64,000 nt of DNA from CALVUJ01 sp045119835 (GTDB lineage Bacteria > Bacillota_I > Bacilli_A > RFN20 > DUOF01), in assembly GCA_045119835.1 (NCBI GenBank), contig JBGVED010000027.1, forward strand, positions 1 to 64,000, read 5' to 3'. Position 1 is the first letter of the stretch. Each line of letters begins with the position of its first letter. Both the position numbers and the translations under genes were made by a program. This document shows, piece by piece, positions 35,340 through 42,502 of this stretch. A model generated the notes under the pieces. The model was not told where the DNA came from. It saw nothing but the letters and a program-made list of their open reading frames with translations, and did not search any database.

Positions 35340-35378
35340 TAAAAAGAAAAATTAATAAATAAAAAGGAGACAAATAAT

Positions 35379-35672
35379 ATGGCAAACAAAGAAACTTATA
35401 AATGTGGAATTTGTGGAACTGAACATGATAATGTTTTTGATAGAGCAAAGTGTGAATTGGCTTGTTTCGAAAAACAAAAAGAAGAGGCAAGAAAACTAGC
35501 TGAGTCTAAAAAGAAAGCTGAAAAAGACGCTCGTCAACTCGAAGTTGATAAAGCGATTGAATATGCTAATAATTTACTTGAGAAATTTATTGACGACTAT
35601 GGTGAATATCAATATAAAGGTAAAGACTCTAACCATTATTTGAGACAACTTTGGACACCTTTTTGGTTTTAA
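35379..35672 (+). CDS. Zinc-finger/coiled-coil phage protein
   Basis: 97 aa. N-terminal CGICGTEH...CELACFEKQ suggests a single zinc finger, followed by a charged coiled coil (about 35-65). SD AAAAGGAGACAAATAAT. Function unknown; a familiar type in Clostridia phages. Confidence 0.65.
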   Translation: MANKETYKCGICGTEHDNVFDRAKCELACFEKQKEEARKLAESKKKAEKDARQLEVDKAIEYANNLLEKFIDDYGEYQYKGKDSNHYLRQLWTPFWF

Positions 35673-35684
35673 GGAGAAGTTTAA

Positions 35685-36119
35685 ATGAGTGCAATCATTA
35701 GAATTAAGTATTTTTCCGACAAAATTGATAAAATTCGAACAATTGACAAGGGTGATTGGATTGACCTTCGTGCTGCTGAAACTGTTGAATTAAAAGCAGG
35801 GGAATTTAAGTTAATTCCTCTTGGTGTTGCAATGGAATTACCATATGGACATGAAGCTCATATTGTTCCTAGAAGTTCTACATATAAAAACTTTGGCATT
35901 ATCCAAACAAACCACCAAGCAGTAATTGATGAAAGTTATTGTGGCGATAACGACCAGTGGTTTTACCCTGCATACGCATTAAGAGATACTGTTATTAACG
36001 TTAATGATAGAATTTGTCAATTTAGAATAATGGAAAAGCAGCCAAACATTGTATTTGATGAGGTAAACTCTTTAAATAATAAAGATAGAGGCGGCATAGG
36101 TTCTACTGGTAAGAACTAA
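35685..36119 (+). CDS. dut: dUTPase
   Basis: 144 aa trimeric dUTPase. Motif 1 DLRAAE, motif 2 PRSSTYKN, motif 3 QAVIDESYCGDN (catalytic Asp), motif 5 RGGIGSTGK. It hydrolyses dUTP to dUMP, keeping uracil out of DNA and feeding dTMP synthesis. SD TAAGGAGAAGTTTAA. Confidence 0.92.
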   Translation: MSAIIRIKYFSDKIDKIRTIDKGDWIDLRAAETVELKAGEFKLIPLGVAMELPYGHEAHIVPRSSTYKNFGIIQTNHQAVIDESYCGDNDQWFYPAYALRDTVINVNDRICQFRIMEKQPNIVFDEVNSLNNKDRGGIGSTGKN

Positions 36120-36127
36120 GGTTATAA
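36111..36127 (+). promoter_or_regulatory. Repeated motif copy (AACTAAGGTTATAA)
   Basis: A copy of the operator-like motif overlapping the dut stop codon; a second copy lies at 36265-36282 after the next promoter. Confidence 0.45.
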
Positions 36128-36195
36128 AATTCTAATTTTATAGGATATAATAAATAAATTATTATAAAAAATTTCAAAAAATTTTAAAAAATCTA

Positions 36196-36282
36196 TTGAC
36201 AAATAAATATTATTGTGATATAATATATATAGTCAAATGCGATAATGAATTTTTTGCTATGATATAACTAATAAGGTTATAA
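36196..36282 (+). promoter_or_regulatory. Sigma-A promoter plus best-match repeated motif
   Basis: TTGACA (36196-36201), 17-bp spacer, TATAAT (36219-36224), then TAACTAATAAGGTTATAA (36265-36282), identical in its core to the copy upstream of the serine recombinase (45123-45140). It drives the protease gene. Confidence 0.8.
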
Positions 36283-36300
36283 CTTATAAGGAGAAAAATT

Positions 36301-37125
36301 ATGAAAGAAAATATAAAAGAAAATATTGCAGTTTTTGGTGCATTAGGCGCATTAAAGTCACCCTTTGATGCAAGAGACTATAAACTCGTAGCAGCAACCG
36401 AAACATTTCCTGATACTTTTGAACTTCCTACAGTAACTGTTAAGAATCAAGGCTCTGTGGGTAGTTGTGTGGCACATGCTGCTTCAAGCGTTGTAGAGTA
36501 TCACCATAAGAGACAACATAATGAAAAGGTAGTTTTTAGCACCGAATTTATTTATGGTCTTAGAGATATCGGATATTATGTTGGTGAAGGAATGTATCCT
36601 AGAAACGCTCTTAATACTTTGAAAAAGTATGGAGATGTACCTTTTGCAGATTTACAGGGAAACCACACTTGCTCGAAGGCAATGGAAAATGTCAATGCTA
36701 ATCTTGATGAGCTTAAAGATAAGGCATACCCCCATCGTATATCTTCTTATTTTCGCATTTACAATGAAAATGCGGTTAAGAATGCGCTAATAAATCATGG
36801 CTATGTACTCGTATCTATGCCTTGGCACCAAAACGTACAACTTGTAGATGGTGTGTATACATATAGTGGAAAGTCCATTGGTGGTCACGCTATTATAATT
36901 TACGGTTGGAATGAGAAAGGTTGGTTATGTCAGAACTCATGGGGTACAAATTTTGGAGACAAAGGCAGATTTATTATACCTTTTAATTTTAAGTTTACTG
37001 AAATGTGGGGTATAACAGACAACATCACTAATGATATCGTAAGACCTAAGAGCGGCAAGATTTGGGATGTGTTCTATAAGATTTATAATGAGATAATTAA
37101 CTTTTTTACTAGGAGAAAAAATTAA
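36301..37125 (+). CDS. Papain-family (C1) cysteine protease
   Basis: 274 aa. Oxyanion Gln and catalytic Cys in KNQGSVGSCVAHAAS (about 49-63), catalytic His in GGHAIIIYGW, Asn in CQNSWGTNFGDKG. There is no signal peptide, so it is cytoplasmic or released at lysis. C1A proteases are found in several Clostridia phages; the target is unknown. It overlaps the next gene by 1 nt and has its own promoter. Confidence 0.88.
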   Translation: MKENIKENIAVFGALGALKSPFDARDYKLVAATETFPDTFELPTVTVKNQGSVGSCVAHAASSVVEYHHKRQHNEKVVFSTEFIYGLRDIGYYVGEGMYPRNALNTLKKYGDVPFADLQGNHTCSKAMENVNANLDELKDKAYPHRISSYFRIYNENAVKNALINHGYVLVSMPWHQNVQLVDGVYTYSGKSIGGHAIIIYGWNEKGWLCQNSWGTNFGDKGRFIIPFNFKFTEMWGITDNITNDIVRPKSGKIWDVFYKIYNEIINFFTRRKN

Positions 37126-37745
37126 TGATTAACACAACTCGTTTAAGATGCATAATCGGATGGTTAGGAATGTTATTACCTTGGTTGGTACTTGTTCTGT
37201 CATGTACTTACGGGTATGGGTTCCCAGATTCCATTTCACAAACTTATTATTTTGAACCTTGTATTACACCTTTTATGATTATACTTGGTTCTGCTGGATT
37301 ACTATTATTTAGTTATAAAGGATATGACAAACAAGATGACATTATTTGTACACTTGCTGGTGTGTTCGGTTTAGGTATTTGTCTTTTTCCTTGTGCTGTA
37401 TCAACTTTGCTTGATACTAATGGAATAGTTGGTACATTCCAAATTACTGAGAAGATAAGTGGTTGGGTACATAATATTAGTGCATTTATCTTCTTTGGTT
37501 TACTTGCTTATAACTCACTATTCTTATTCACTAAGAGTAGTGGCGAGATGACTGAGAATAAGAAAAAGAGAAATATTATTTTTAGAGTATGTGGGATAGG
37601 AATGGTTGCCTCTTTCCTTATGTTATTCCTTCCTATACCTCATATTATTTGGATTGTTGAAACAATCGCTCTTGCATTCTTTGGTATATCTTGGTTAACA
37701 AAAGCAGATTATTATCCATGGTTATTTGCTGATAAAAAGCAATAA
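37125..37745 (+). CDS. DUF998-like integral membrane protein
   Basis: 206 aa with six hydrophobic segments and SISQTYYFEPCITPFMI after the first, reminiscent of DUF998 membrane proteins. It is translationally coupled (TAATG) to the protease gene, so the two may act together, for example in lysis or superinfection exclusion (inference only). Confidence 0.65.
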   Translation: MINTTRLRCIIGWLGMLLPWLVLVLSCTYGYGFPDSISQTYYFEPCITPFMIILGSAGLLLFSYKGYDKQDDIICTLAGVFGLGICLFPCAVSTLLDTNGIVGTFQITEKISGWVHNISAFIFFGLLAYNSLFLFTKSSGEMTENKKKRNIIFRVCGIGMVASFLMLFLPIPHIIWIVETIALAFFGISWLTKADYYPWLFADKKQ

Positions 37746-37791
37746 TAAATAAATGTATAAGTGTTAAATACTTGGATGTAAAGTGAAATTC

Positions 37792-37831
37792 AACCTTGCC
37801 ATTTAGGGCAAGCCGTTATAGGCGGTTTTTA
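37792..37831 (+). terminator. Tandem hairpins before the tRNA cluster
   Basis: CTTGCC-ATTTAG-GGCAAG directly followed by GCC-GTTATA-GGC and GGTTTTTAT. The second hairpin with its T-run fits a terminator for the protease/membrane operon; the first may be processed leader of the tRNA transcript. Confidence 0.5.
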
Positions 37832-37832
37832 T

Positions 37833-37907
37833 AGGGCTTTAGCCAAGTGGTAAGGCAACAGGTTCTGACCCTGCGATTCACTAGTTCGAATCTAGTAAGC
37901 CCCACCA
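37833..37907 (+). tRNA. tRNA-Gln (CTG)
   Basis: Cloverleaf: acceptor AGGGCTT/AAGCCCC (1-72 A-C mismatch; an unpaired 1-72 is common in tRNA-Gln), D-arm GCC..GGC, anticodon loop TTCTGAC, T-arm ACTAG-TTCGAAT-CTAGT, encoded CCA. Confidence 0.85.
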
Positions 37908-37912
37908 AATAA

Positions 37913-37987
37913 CTTCTTATAGGTTAATGGATAAACCATCAGGCACCGAACCTGAAAATACTTGTTTGATTCAAGTTAAGAAGACCA
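37913..37987 (+). tRNA. tRNA-Arg (CCG), atypical
   Basis: Acceptor CTTCTTA/TAAGAAG, D-arm GGTT..AACC, anticodon stem TCAGG/CCTGA with loop CACCGAA giving anticodon CCG, encoded CCA. Position 33 is A instead of the near-universal U and the T-loop is TTTGATT rather than TTCRANT, so activity is uncertain. Confidence 0.7.
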
Positions 37988-38550
37988 TTGAACATCTACC
38001 GTAGGTAGAATGTGACCTCCATTCAGTTGATAACTGTTATGGTATTAAATTGAGTTCTGGTATTGTCTTTAAGCCAGAGGGGTAGGTTGGTTGCGACTAA
38101 CTTATTCTAACGACAGTTCTCTACACGCCGCCTTTGTTGTTTTGAGTTAATGTACTACTGAGCATGCAGGTCTTTGGACTTCAGTAGAGTTAACTCTGTG
38201 GTAATAATTCCGTTTGTCGGAATCGGCGTACCATGTAGAGCCAATTACAAGGCTACCCTTCAGACGGTCTGTAAGGGTCGTGGATTTTCTTCCCGCACCT
38301 CGGCAAGACTATGAGACAGTTTGTGCATGTGCCCCAGGGAAGCGTGGCTTGGCAACCACATTGTCTCACAAGTTGCTCGTAACATCGTATCGCATGCAGT
38401 CAACATGGACAGATAGGAAAACAATCATACGTGAATTGATGCCGACAGAGGTTATGTTTTATGTCGGAGTATATATACTACCAAGTAAGACCAAGCAGTA
38501 AGGTCTATAAGAAAAAACTGTATAGCGTAGGTGGCATGTCACCTATGCGT
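37988..38550 (+). ncRNA. Large structured RNA candidate (ROOL/GOLLD-class)
   Basis: About 560 nt without a credible gene, embedded in the tRNA cluster, clearly GC-richer (about 50%) than its surroundings. Many stems are visible: CTACC-GTA-GGTAG (near 37996), CAGTT-GAT-AACTG, TCTGG..CCAGA, GAGTTAA..CTACTGA...TCAGTAG..TTAACTC (about 38143-38199), ATTCCG-TTTGT-CGGAAT, a long-range CTCTACA.CGCCG/CGGCG..TGTAGAG pair, CCCTT.CAGA..TCTG.AAGGG, TGAGACA...TGTCTCA enclosing GTGG..CCAC, CCGACA..TGTCGG and the final GCGTAGGTG/CACCTATGC. Size, ornateness and tRNA neighbourhood match ROOL or GOLLD RNAs of phages. Class assignment is from context, not from a covariance search. Confidence 0.6.
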
Positions 38551-38553
38551 CAC

Positions 38554-38628
38554 GGGCTAATAACTCAATGGGAGAGTGCTACCCTTGCAAGGTAGAGGTT
38601 GTGGGTTCGAATCCCATTTAGTCCACCA
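38554..38628 (+). tRNA. tRNA-Ala (TGC)
   Basis: Acceptor GGGCTAA/TTAGTCC, D-arm ACTC..GAGT, anticodon loop CTTGCAA, T-arm GTGGG-TTCGAAT-CCCAT, encoded CCA. It begins right after the last hairpin of the large RNA. Confidence 0.93.
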
Positions 38629-38631
38629 TAA

Positions 38632-38705
38632 GCCCCTTTAGTTAAAAGGTATAACGAAGCAATGGTAATGCTTAATTCCAAGTTCGATTCTTGGTTGGGG
38701 CACCA
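38632..38705 (+). tRNA. tRNA-Thr (GGT)
   Basis: Acceptor GCCCCTT/TTGGGGC, D-arm GTT..AAC, anticodon loop ATGGTAA, T-arm CCAAG-TTCGATT-CTTGG, encoded CCA; only 3 nt after tRNA-Ala. Confidence 0.9.
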
Positions 38706-38779
38706 TTAAAATTTTCTTTTCTTATGTCCTCTTTTTGATATGTCTCCTTACATAAATGAACTAAATAAGGAGACTTTAT

Positions 38780-38863
38780 GCCCGAGTGGTGAAATGGCAG
38801 CCACGCTTGACTCAAAATCAAGTTCCGAAAGGAGTGTCGGTTCGAATCCGACCTTGGGTACCA
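38780..38863 (+). tRNA. tRNA-Leu (CAA)
   Basis: Class II tRNA: acceptor GCCCGAG/CTTGGGT, anticodon loop CTCAAAA, long variable arm TTCCGAAAGGAGT, T-arm GTCGG-TTCGAAT-CCGAC, CCA encoded. Confidence 0.92.
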
Positions 38864-38866
38864 TAT

Positions 38867-38953
38867 GCTCAAGTGGTGGAATAGGTAGACACGCTACTTT
38901 GAGGGGGTAGTGGGCGAAAGCCCGTGTGGGTTCGAATCCCATCTTGAGCACCA
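38867..38953 (+). tRNA. tRNA-Leu (GAG)
   Basis: Class II tRNA: acceptor GCTCAAG/CTTGAGC, anticodon loop TTGAGGG, variable arm TGGGCGAAAGCCCGT, T-arm GTGGG-TTCGAAT-CCCAT, CCA encoded. Confidence 0.92.
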
Positions 38954-38985
38954 TATTAAAAATTTTATTTAAAGAGGTGAATATA

Positions 38986-39357
38986 ATGACCGACGAATAT
39001 ATTTTAGCACAAGGATACAAACAATATAATCCTATGCCCTATGATAACGAGTATATTGTTGCAAGATTTCAAAAACGATTTGATGATGCATATGGTAAAA
39101 AGTATTTTATTGATGTTTTAAAATGGTCAAATAGCTTTGTGCCCATAGAACGTAGAGATGAATATTGGCAACCATATAGTTATGAATATGAAGTACAAGT
39201 TTCAATATACGAAAAAAATAATACAATAGATTTACATTTTCATTCTGATTGGACTTTAAATAGAGTTGAAGAGTTTATGGCAGAGTTTTTTGAGAAAATG
39301 TGTATAAACTATTATGAGTTGTGGTGGGACGAGCAAAGAGGTGTTAGACCACAATGA
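38986..39357 (+). CDS. Hypothetical protein
   Basis: 123 aa from ATG 38986 (SD AAAGAGGTGAATATA). Acidic, rich in aromatic residues (YQ/WW clusters near the C-terminus); unknown family. Overlaps the next gene by 4 nt (ATGA), so the two are coupled. Confidence 0.6.
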   Translation: MTDEYILAQGYKQYNPMPYDNEYIVARFQKRFDDAYGKKYFIDVLKWSNSFVPIERRDEYWQPYSYEYEVQVSIYEKNNTIDLHFHSDWTLNRVEEFMAEFFEKMCINYYELWWDEQRGVRPQ

Positions 39358-39830
39358 TTGGATATATAGTACTTGCTATTATAAAAGTTATAGATAATAT
39401 TGTTGGCACAGCTAAAAACATAGCTCAATACCAAGAAAGAAAGTTGCTTTCTTCAGCGTTGGTGGTAGTTTCTCAATTGCTTTTTTATTTAGTAATTGAC
39501 CAAGTAATTGCAGATAATTCAACGTTGGCTATTATTATTGTTGCTATTGCATCGGGTGTCGGCAATTATCTCGCATTTTTAATCAATGCTAAATTTCGTA
39601 AGGATGCCAAATGGGTCTTATTATTTACATCAAGCGATGTTGATAAATCAAAAGAGTTTAGCGACTATTTAGTTAAAAATAGTATTAGGAATGTTGTAAG
39701 CAAAGGATATGACAGAACTTGGGAAAATGTAATTAACATCATTATTTTTAGCAAAAGTAAAGAAGAGAGTAGAGTAATAACAAAATATTTAGAGAATAGT
39801 AATTTTAAATATTTATTAGAAACCATGTAA
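39354..39830 (+). CDS. UPF0316/DUF5698-like membrane protein
   Basis: 158 aa. Three membrane segments in the first 80 residues (VIDNIVGTAKNIAQYQERKL, VVVSQLLFYLVIDQV, ASGVGNYLAFLINAKF) resemble DUF5698, then a soluble DUF2179-like tail. Function unknown; translationally coupled to the gene before. Confidence 0.6.
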   Translation: MIGYIVLAIIKVIDNIVGTAKNIAQYQERKLLSSALVVVSQLLFYLVIDQVIADNSTLAIIIVAIASGVGNYLAFLINAKFRKDAKWVLLFTSSDVDKSKEFSDYLVKNSIRNVVSKGYDRTWENVINIIIFSKSKEESRVITKYLENSNFKYLLETM

Positions 39831-39851
39831 ATTAATAGGAGGTAGATAGAT

Positions 39852-40418
39852 ATGGTAATTAGTAATATTAATGTTTATGGACTTGAAAATGCAGTTAGAG
39901 GTAGTAAATTTCCTATGTCTGTAGATATTGATTCTTTAAATTCAGATATTGTAGAAAGAACAAAGAAACTAGGGCAAAGTCCTATTGGAGCAGGACACGA
40001 TAATTACCTTAACGGTATCATCGTACAATTTGATTTAACATTTACTATTAAGGCTTGGACAGAAGCAGAAAGATATCACTTCTTTGATTTCATTTCAAGT
40101 CAATCAACAATACATCGCATTGCTAAATTTGATTTAGATAATCAATATCTTGAATATGTTGACCCAAGAATAATTGAGATAATGAATGAACTTAAAGATA
40201 GATTTAATGAAACAAAAGATAAAGAAGACTATTTGAGATTGTTATATTCTAATCCTTGTGGGTTTAAATTAACTGCTGCTATGACAACAAATTATAGACA
40301 ACTTAAAACAATTTATCATCAAAGAAAAAATCACACTCTCCCTGAATGGCATGAGTTTTGTAGACAAATTGAACAATTGCCTTATTTTAAAGAATTAGTA
40401 TTAGGAGAAAATGAATAA
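39852..40418 (+). CDS. Remote ThyX-like protein
   Basis: 188 aa. AERYHFFDFISSQSTIHR (72-89) recalls the ThyX signature RHR...S....S.R, and MTTNYRQLKTIYHQRKNH (144-161) recalls the ThyX 'N.RsL.hf...R...H' helix. A full ThyX is about 220 aa, and the canonical motif is not conserved residue for residue, so this is either a diverged flavin-dependent pyrimidine methylase or only fold-related. It overlaps an Nmad1 gene by 1 nt; SHMT in the same genome would supply methylene-THF. Role in pyrimidine modification is inference. Confidence 0.5.
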   Translation: MVISNINVYGLENAVRGSKFPMSVDIDSLNSDIVERTKKLGQSPIGAGHDNYLNGIIVQFDLTFTIKAWTEAERYHFFDFISSQSTIHRIAKFDLDNQYLEYVDPRIIEIMNELKDRFNETKDKEDYLRLLYSNPCGFKLTAAMTTNYRQLKTIYHQRKNHTLPEWHEFCRQIEQLPYFKELVLGENE

Positions 40419-40702
40419 TGAATAGAGTGCAAAAACATAAAGAAATTTGCGAAGAACTTAATAAAGTTTATGAACAAAAGAATCATGATTACGGTAATTC
40501 TTTCGGTGAGACTTTTGATAAATTAGGAATTATTTCTGCTGTTACAAGAATTTCAGACAAGTACAATAGATTGTGTGCTCTTGCTACAAAATCTGAAGAA
40601 GAACGCAAAGTCAAAGATGAATCTATTACTGATACTTTGTTGGATATGGCAAACTATTGTATTATGACGGTAATCGAATTACATAAAGATATCAATAAAT
40701 AA
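40418..40702 (+). CDS. DUF1599/Nmad1 protein
   Basis: 94 aa. HKEICEELNKVYEQKNHDYG, FDKLGIISAVTRISDKYNRL and KDESITDTLLDMANYCIMT are the signature of DUF1599 (nucleotide modification associated domain 1), a MazG-like helical family linked to phage nucleotide-modification loci. It overlaps the ThyX-like gene by one base. Confidence 0.85.
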   Translation: MNRVQKHKEICEELNKVYEQKNHDYGNSFGETFDKLGIISAVTRISDKYNRLCALATKSEEERKVKDESITDTLLDMANYCIMTVIELHKDINK

Positions 40703-40710
40703 GGTTATAA
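40693..40710 (+). promoter_or_regulatory. Repeated motif copy (AATAAATAAGGTTATAA)
   Basis: Operator-like motif overlapping the stop of the Nmad1 gene, before the leader of the 92-aa gene. Confidence 0.45.
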
Positions 40711-40735
40711 AACTGATATTTTAAGAGGTGAAGAT

Positions 40736-41014
40736 ATGCTTTCTAAAAAAGAACGAAAATATAGAAGTAAAATTATAGCCGAAAACCATTTAAAAAAAGA
40801 TATGCAAAAGTATCTTGATGAGTATATAAAATCTAAATCATTAGCATACAAATACGTTTATGTAAATTCTATCAATATACGAATACAATATGCTTTTGCC
40901 AAGATAAGTAATACAGTAAAAAGTGTTAGTTCATCTCTTGAAAAAGCAACCAACTCAGTCAAGAAGTTGGCTGCATCAGTAGAGAGATTCTGCAAAAAAG
41001 TGGCAAACACTTAA
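40736..41014 (+). CDS. Hypothetical basic helical protein
   Basis: 92 aa, Lys- and Ser-rich with a coiled-coil-like second half (ISNTVKSVSSSLEKATNSVK). SD AAGAGGTGAAGAT. Last rightward gene before the non-coding strand-switch region; function unknown. Confidence 0.55.
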   Translation: MLSKKERKYRSKIIAENHLKKDMQKYLDEYIKSKSLAYKYVYVNSINIRIQYAFAKISNTVKSVSSSLEKATNSVKKLAASVERFCKKVANT

Positions 41015-41029
41015 AACTTCAATTTTAAG

Positions 41030-41135
41030 CCGAAAAAGGGTTAGTAGTAGGCATTCTCCAAACCAGTAACCCTGAGACCTATAAGGGTAACACCCACACT
41101 CGTAAGGAGTTGTACGCTGTTAGGGAGAACATATA
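41030..41135 (+). ncRNA. Compact structured RNA candidate
   Basis: Stems AGGGTT/AACCCT and TTCTCC/GGGAGAA interleave (possible pseudoknot), with small hairpins GGGT-AAC-ACCC and ACTC-GTAAG-GAGT between. It is GC-richer than the flanks and begins where the phrase TTTTAAG would normally introduce a gene. No known class assigned. Confidence 0.4.
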
Positions 41136-41146
41136 AAACTTAAACT

Positions 41147-41361
41147 TATGTGGTGGCGGAATAGACATTTGAAGGGCAATTGGCTCTCATGGTAAAACTT
41201 TTGGATGTATGCGTAAAATAGATGAACAAAAGTAATAGTAGACGCAGCATAGGTTGTCGAATAAGTGAATCGGAGTTCGAGTCTCTAAACATGATGGTTC
41301 GATTCCTGACTGTGCAGGTGCAATATCTTATTTATGCAAGGTGCAAATCCTTGCCCACATA
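41147..41361 (+). ncRNA. tRNA-Leu-derived mosaic (tRNA-like RNA)
   Basis: The ends pair like a tRNA acceptor (TATGTGG/CCACATA). GTGGCGGAATAG and TAGACGCA are tRNA-Leu D-arm halves, separated by an insertion of about 80 nt. Three T-arm-like hairpins follow (GGAG-TTCGAG-TCTC, ATGG-TTCGATT-CC, GCAAG-GTGCAAATC-CTTGC), plus GCATA..AATAAG...CTTATT.TATGC. It cannot fold as one normal tRNA: an expanded tRNA-like RNA, an intron-bearing tRNA or fused tRNA fragments are possible. Confidence 0.4.
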
Positions 41362-41382
41362 ATAAAATTACAAAACTTACAT

Positions 41383-41583
41383 GACTTTAAATAATTAATC
41401 ATTCCTTCAATATCTATATTATTAAATTTTTTAATATTAACATATAAATATATCCCTTTTTGTTTTTTTACTATACTAACTCCTCTTCTTATAAGATTCA
41501 TCTAACCGATAATAGAAATTGAATTAATATTTGTCCGACAATGACAATTATAGTATTGAAGGGATGATTAATTATTTAAAGTC
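41383..41583. repeat. Inverted-repeat element A (about 200 bp)
   Basis: Arms 41383-41412 and 41554-41583 are inverted copies matching 29 of 30; the loop is 141 nt, AT-rich, non-coding. No transposase is present. As RNA it would form a very stable long hairpin. Confidence 0.75.
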
Positions 41584-41607
41584 AGATAACATTTAAAAAG
41601 ATAATTT

Positions 41608-41806
41608 TATAACCGTTTTCTGGGAAGATGAATTTTCAGAGTAATTATGCAATCCGTAAAAAGTAATATTAATTAATAATTATATGCACTAATTTAGTTA
41701 ACTTAGATAATCCTTCTTAACCTTCCCAATTCTTATCAAATACATATGTTGCATTATTATTTTCACACACTTAGTTAATAATTCATCTTCTCAGAAAACG
41801 GTTATA
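41608..41806. repeat. Inverted-repeat element B (about 200 bp)
   Basis: Arms 41608-41634 and 41780-41806 match 26 of 27 as an inverted repeat; the loop is 145 nt. Same architecture as element A, 24 bp away, but unrelated arm sequence. The arms contain TATAACCG/CGGTTATA, which resembles the repeated operator-like motif. Confidence 0.75.
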
Positions 41807-41889
41807 ATTTATATAAAACGCATAAAGTTTAATTTAAATGTATATACTTAATATTAGATTTAACATCAGGACTGTTTGTACATCATCGT

Positions 41890-41940
41890 AAAAAAATGGG
41901 TTAATACATTAGTTAAAAATCTCTAATATATTAACCCATT
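41890..41940 (-). terminator. Terminator for the leftward genes
   Basis: AATGGGTTAATACATTAG (41895-41912) pairs with CTAATATATTAACCCATT (41923-41940). On the minus strand the stem is followed by TTTTTTT, ending transcripts from 42733/42482. Confidence 0.8.
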
Positions 41941-41974
41941 AATTATTTACCACACTTATTTAACGCCATTAAAT

Positions 41975-41995
41975 GTCCTATAAGGGACTTTTCTT
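41975..41995 (+). terminator. Short rightward terminator
   Basis: GTCC-TATAAG-GGAC followed by TTTTCTTTT. Confidence 0.5.
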
Positions 41996-42063
41996 TTGCA
42001 TGATATTCTTAATCACCTTTGTGTTTAAAATGGCTAGAAACGGCTAAAATAGCCCTTAAATAA

Positions 42064-42092
42064 CCCAGTAAGTAATCTTACTGGGCATTTTG
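42064..42092 (+). terminator. Rightward terminator
   Basis: CCCAGTAAG-TAAT-CTTACTGGG, a perfect 9-bp stem, then CATTTT. It stops rightward transcription before the leftward small genes. Confidence 0.7.
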
Positions 42093-42170
42093 CGTATACA
42101 CGAATATATACATAGTGTTGTGAGTGTCTAAAACATTATACTACTCTATTGAAACAATATCAACAACCTC

Positions 42171-42482
42171 TTATATTCTACCTTTAACATACAACTGTGT
42201 TACATAATCAATATACTTTTCAGCGTCACCATCAACTGAAACTATTTCAACTTTAACACCTTTCGCCTTTAAATCATCTAAAACAATATAATATTCTATT
42301 CTATCTCTTGAAATCATTTCTGGACTAGCTACGACCATTACATCGCAACTATCTACCTCTTCAATATTATGTGTAGTTGAAAGAACTTCATACTCGTTAT
42401 CAAGGCAATATGCTAAACAAAAGAATTTTTGTGCTGCTTTATCATTATTATCCTTTATATAAATCATTGCTGTTTTCCTCAT
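42171..42482 (-). CDS. Degenerate serine-recombinase-N-domain-like protein
   Basis: 103 aa. The order TAMIYIKDNNDKAAQ, then CDVMVVASPEMISRDRIEYY, then LKAKGVKVEIVS mimics the resolvase catalytic domain ('YiRVStdeq', 'D.lvv..lDRlgR', 'l...gv.v.s'), but the catalytic Ser is absent. It may be a regulatory or directionality partner of the large serine recombinase nearby. SD AGGAGTGATACATC. The family call is tentative. Confidence 0.5.
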   Translation of the reverse strand: MRKTAMIYIKDNNDKAAQKFFCLAYCLDNEYEVLSTTHNIEEVDSCDVMVVASPEMISRDRIEYYIVLDDLKAKGVKVEIVSVDGDAEKYIDYVTQLYVKGRI

Positions 42483-42502
42483 GATGTATCACTCCTAATT
42501 TA

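Noticed and set aside
38214..38501. 95-aa open frame inside the large RNA segment
   Set aside because: No Shine-Dalgarno, unusual amino-acid content (Arg/Thr/Ser-rich, no domain), and its DNA is accounted for by strong RNA stems; treated as chance.
41383..41806. Retron-type msr/msd RNA
   Set aside because: The paired inverted repeats look suggestive but no reverse transcriptase is in the window.
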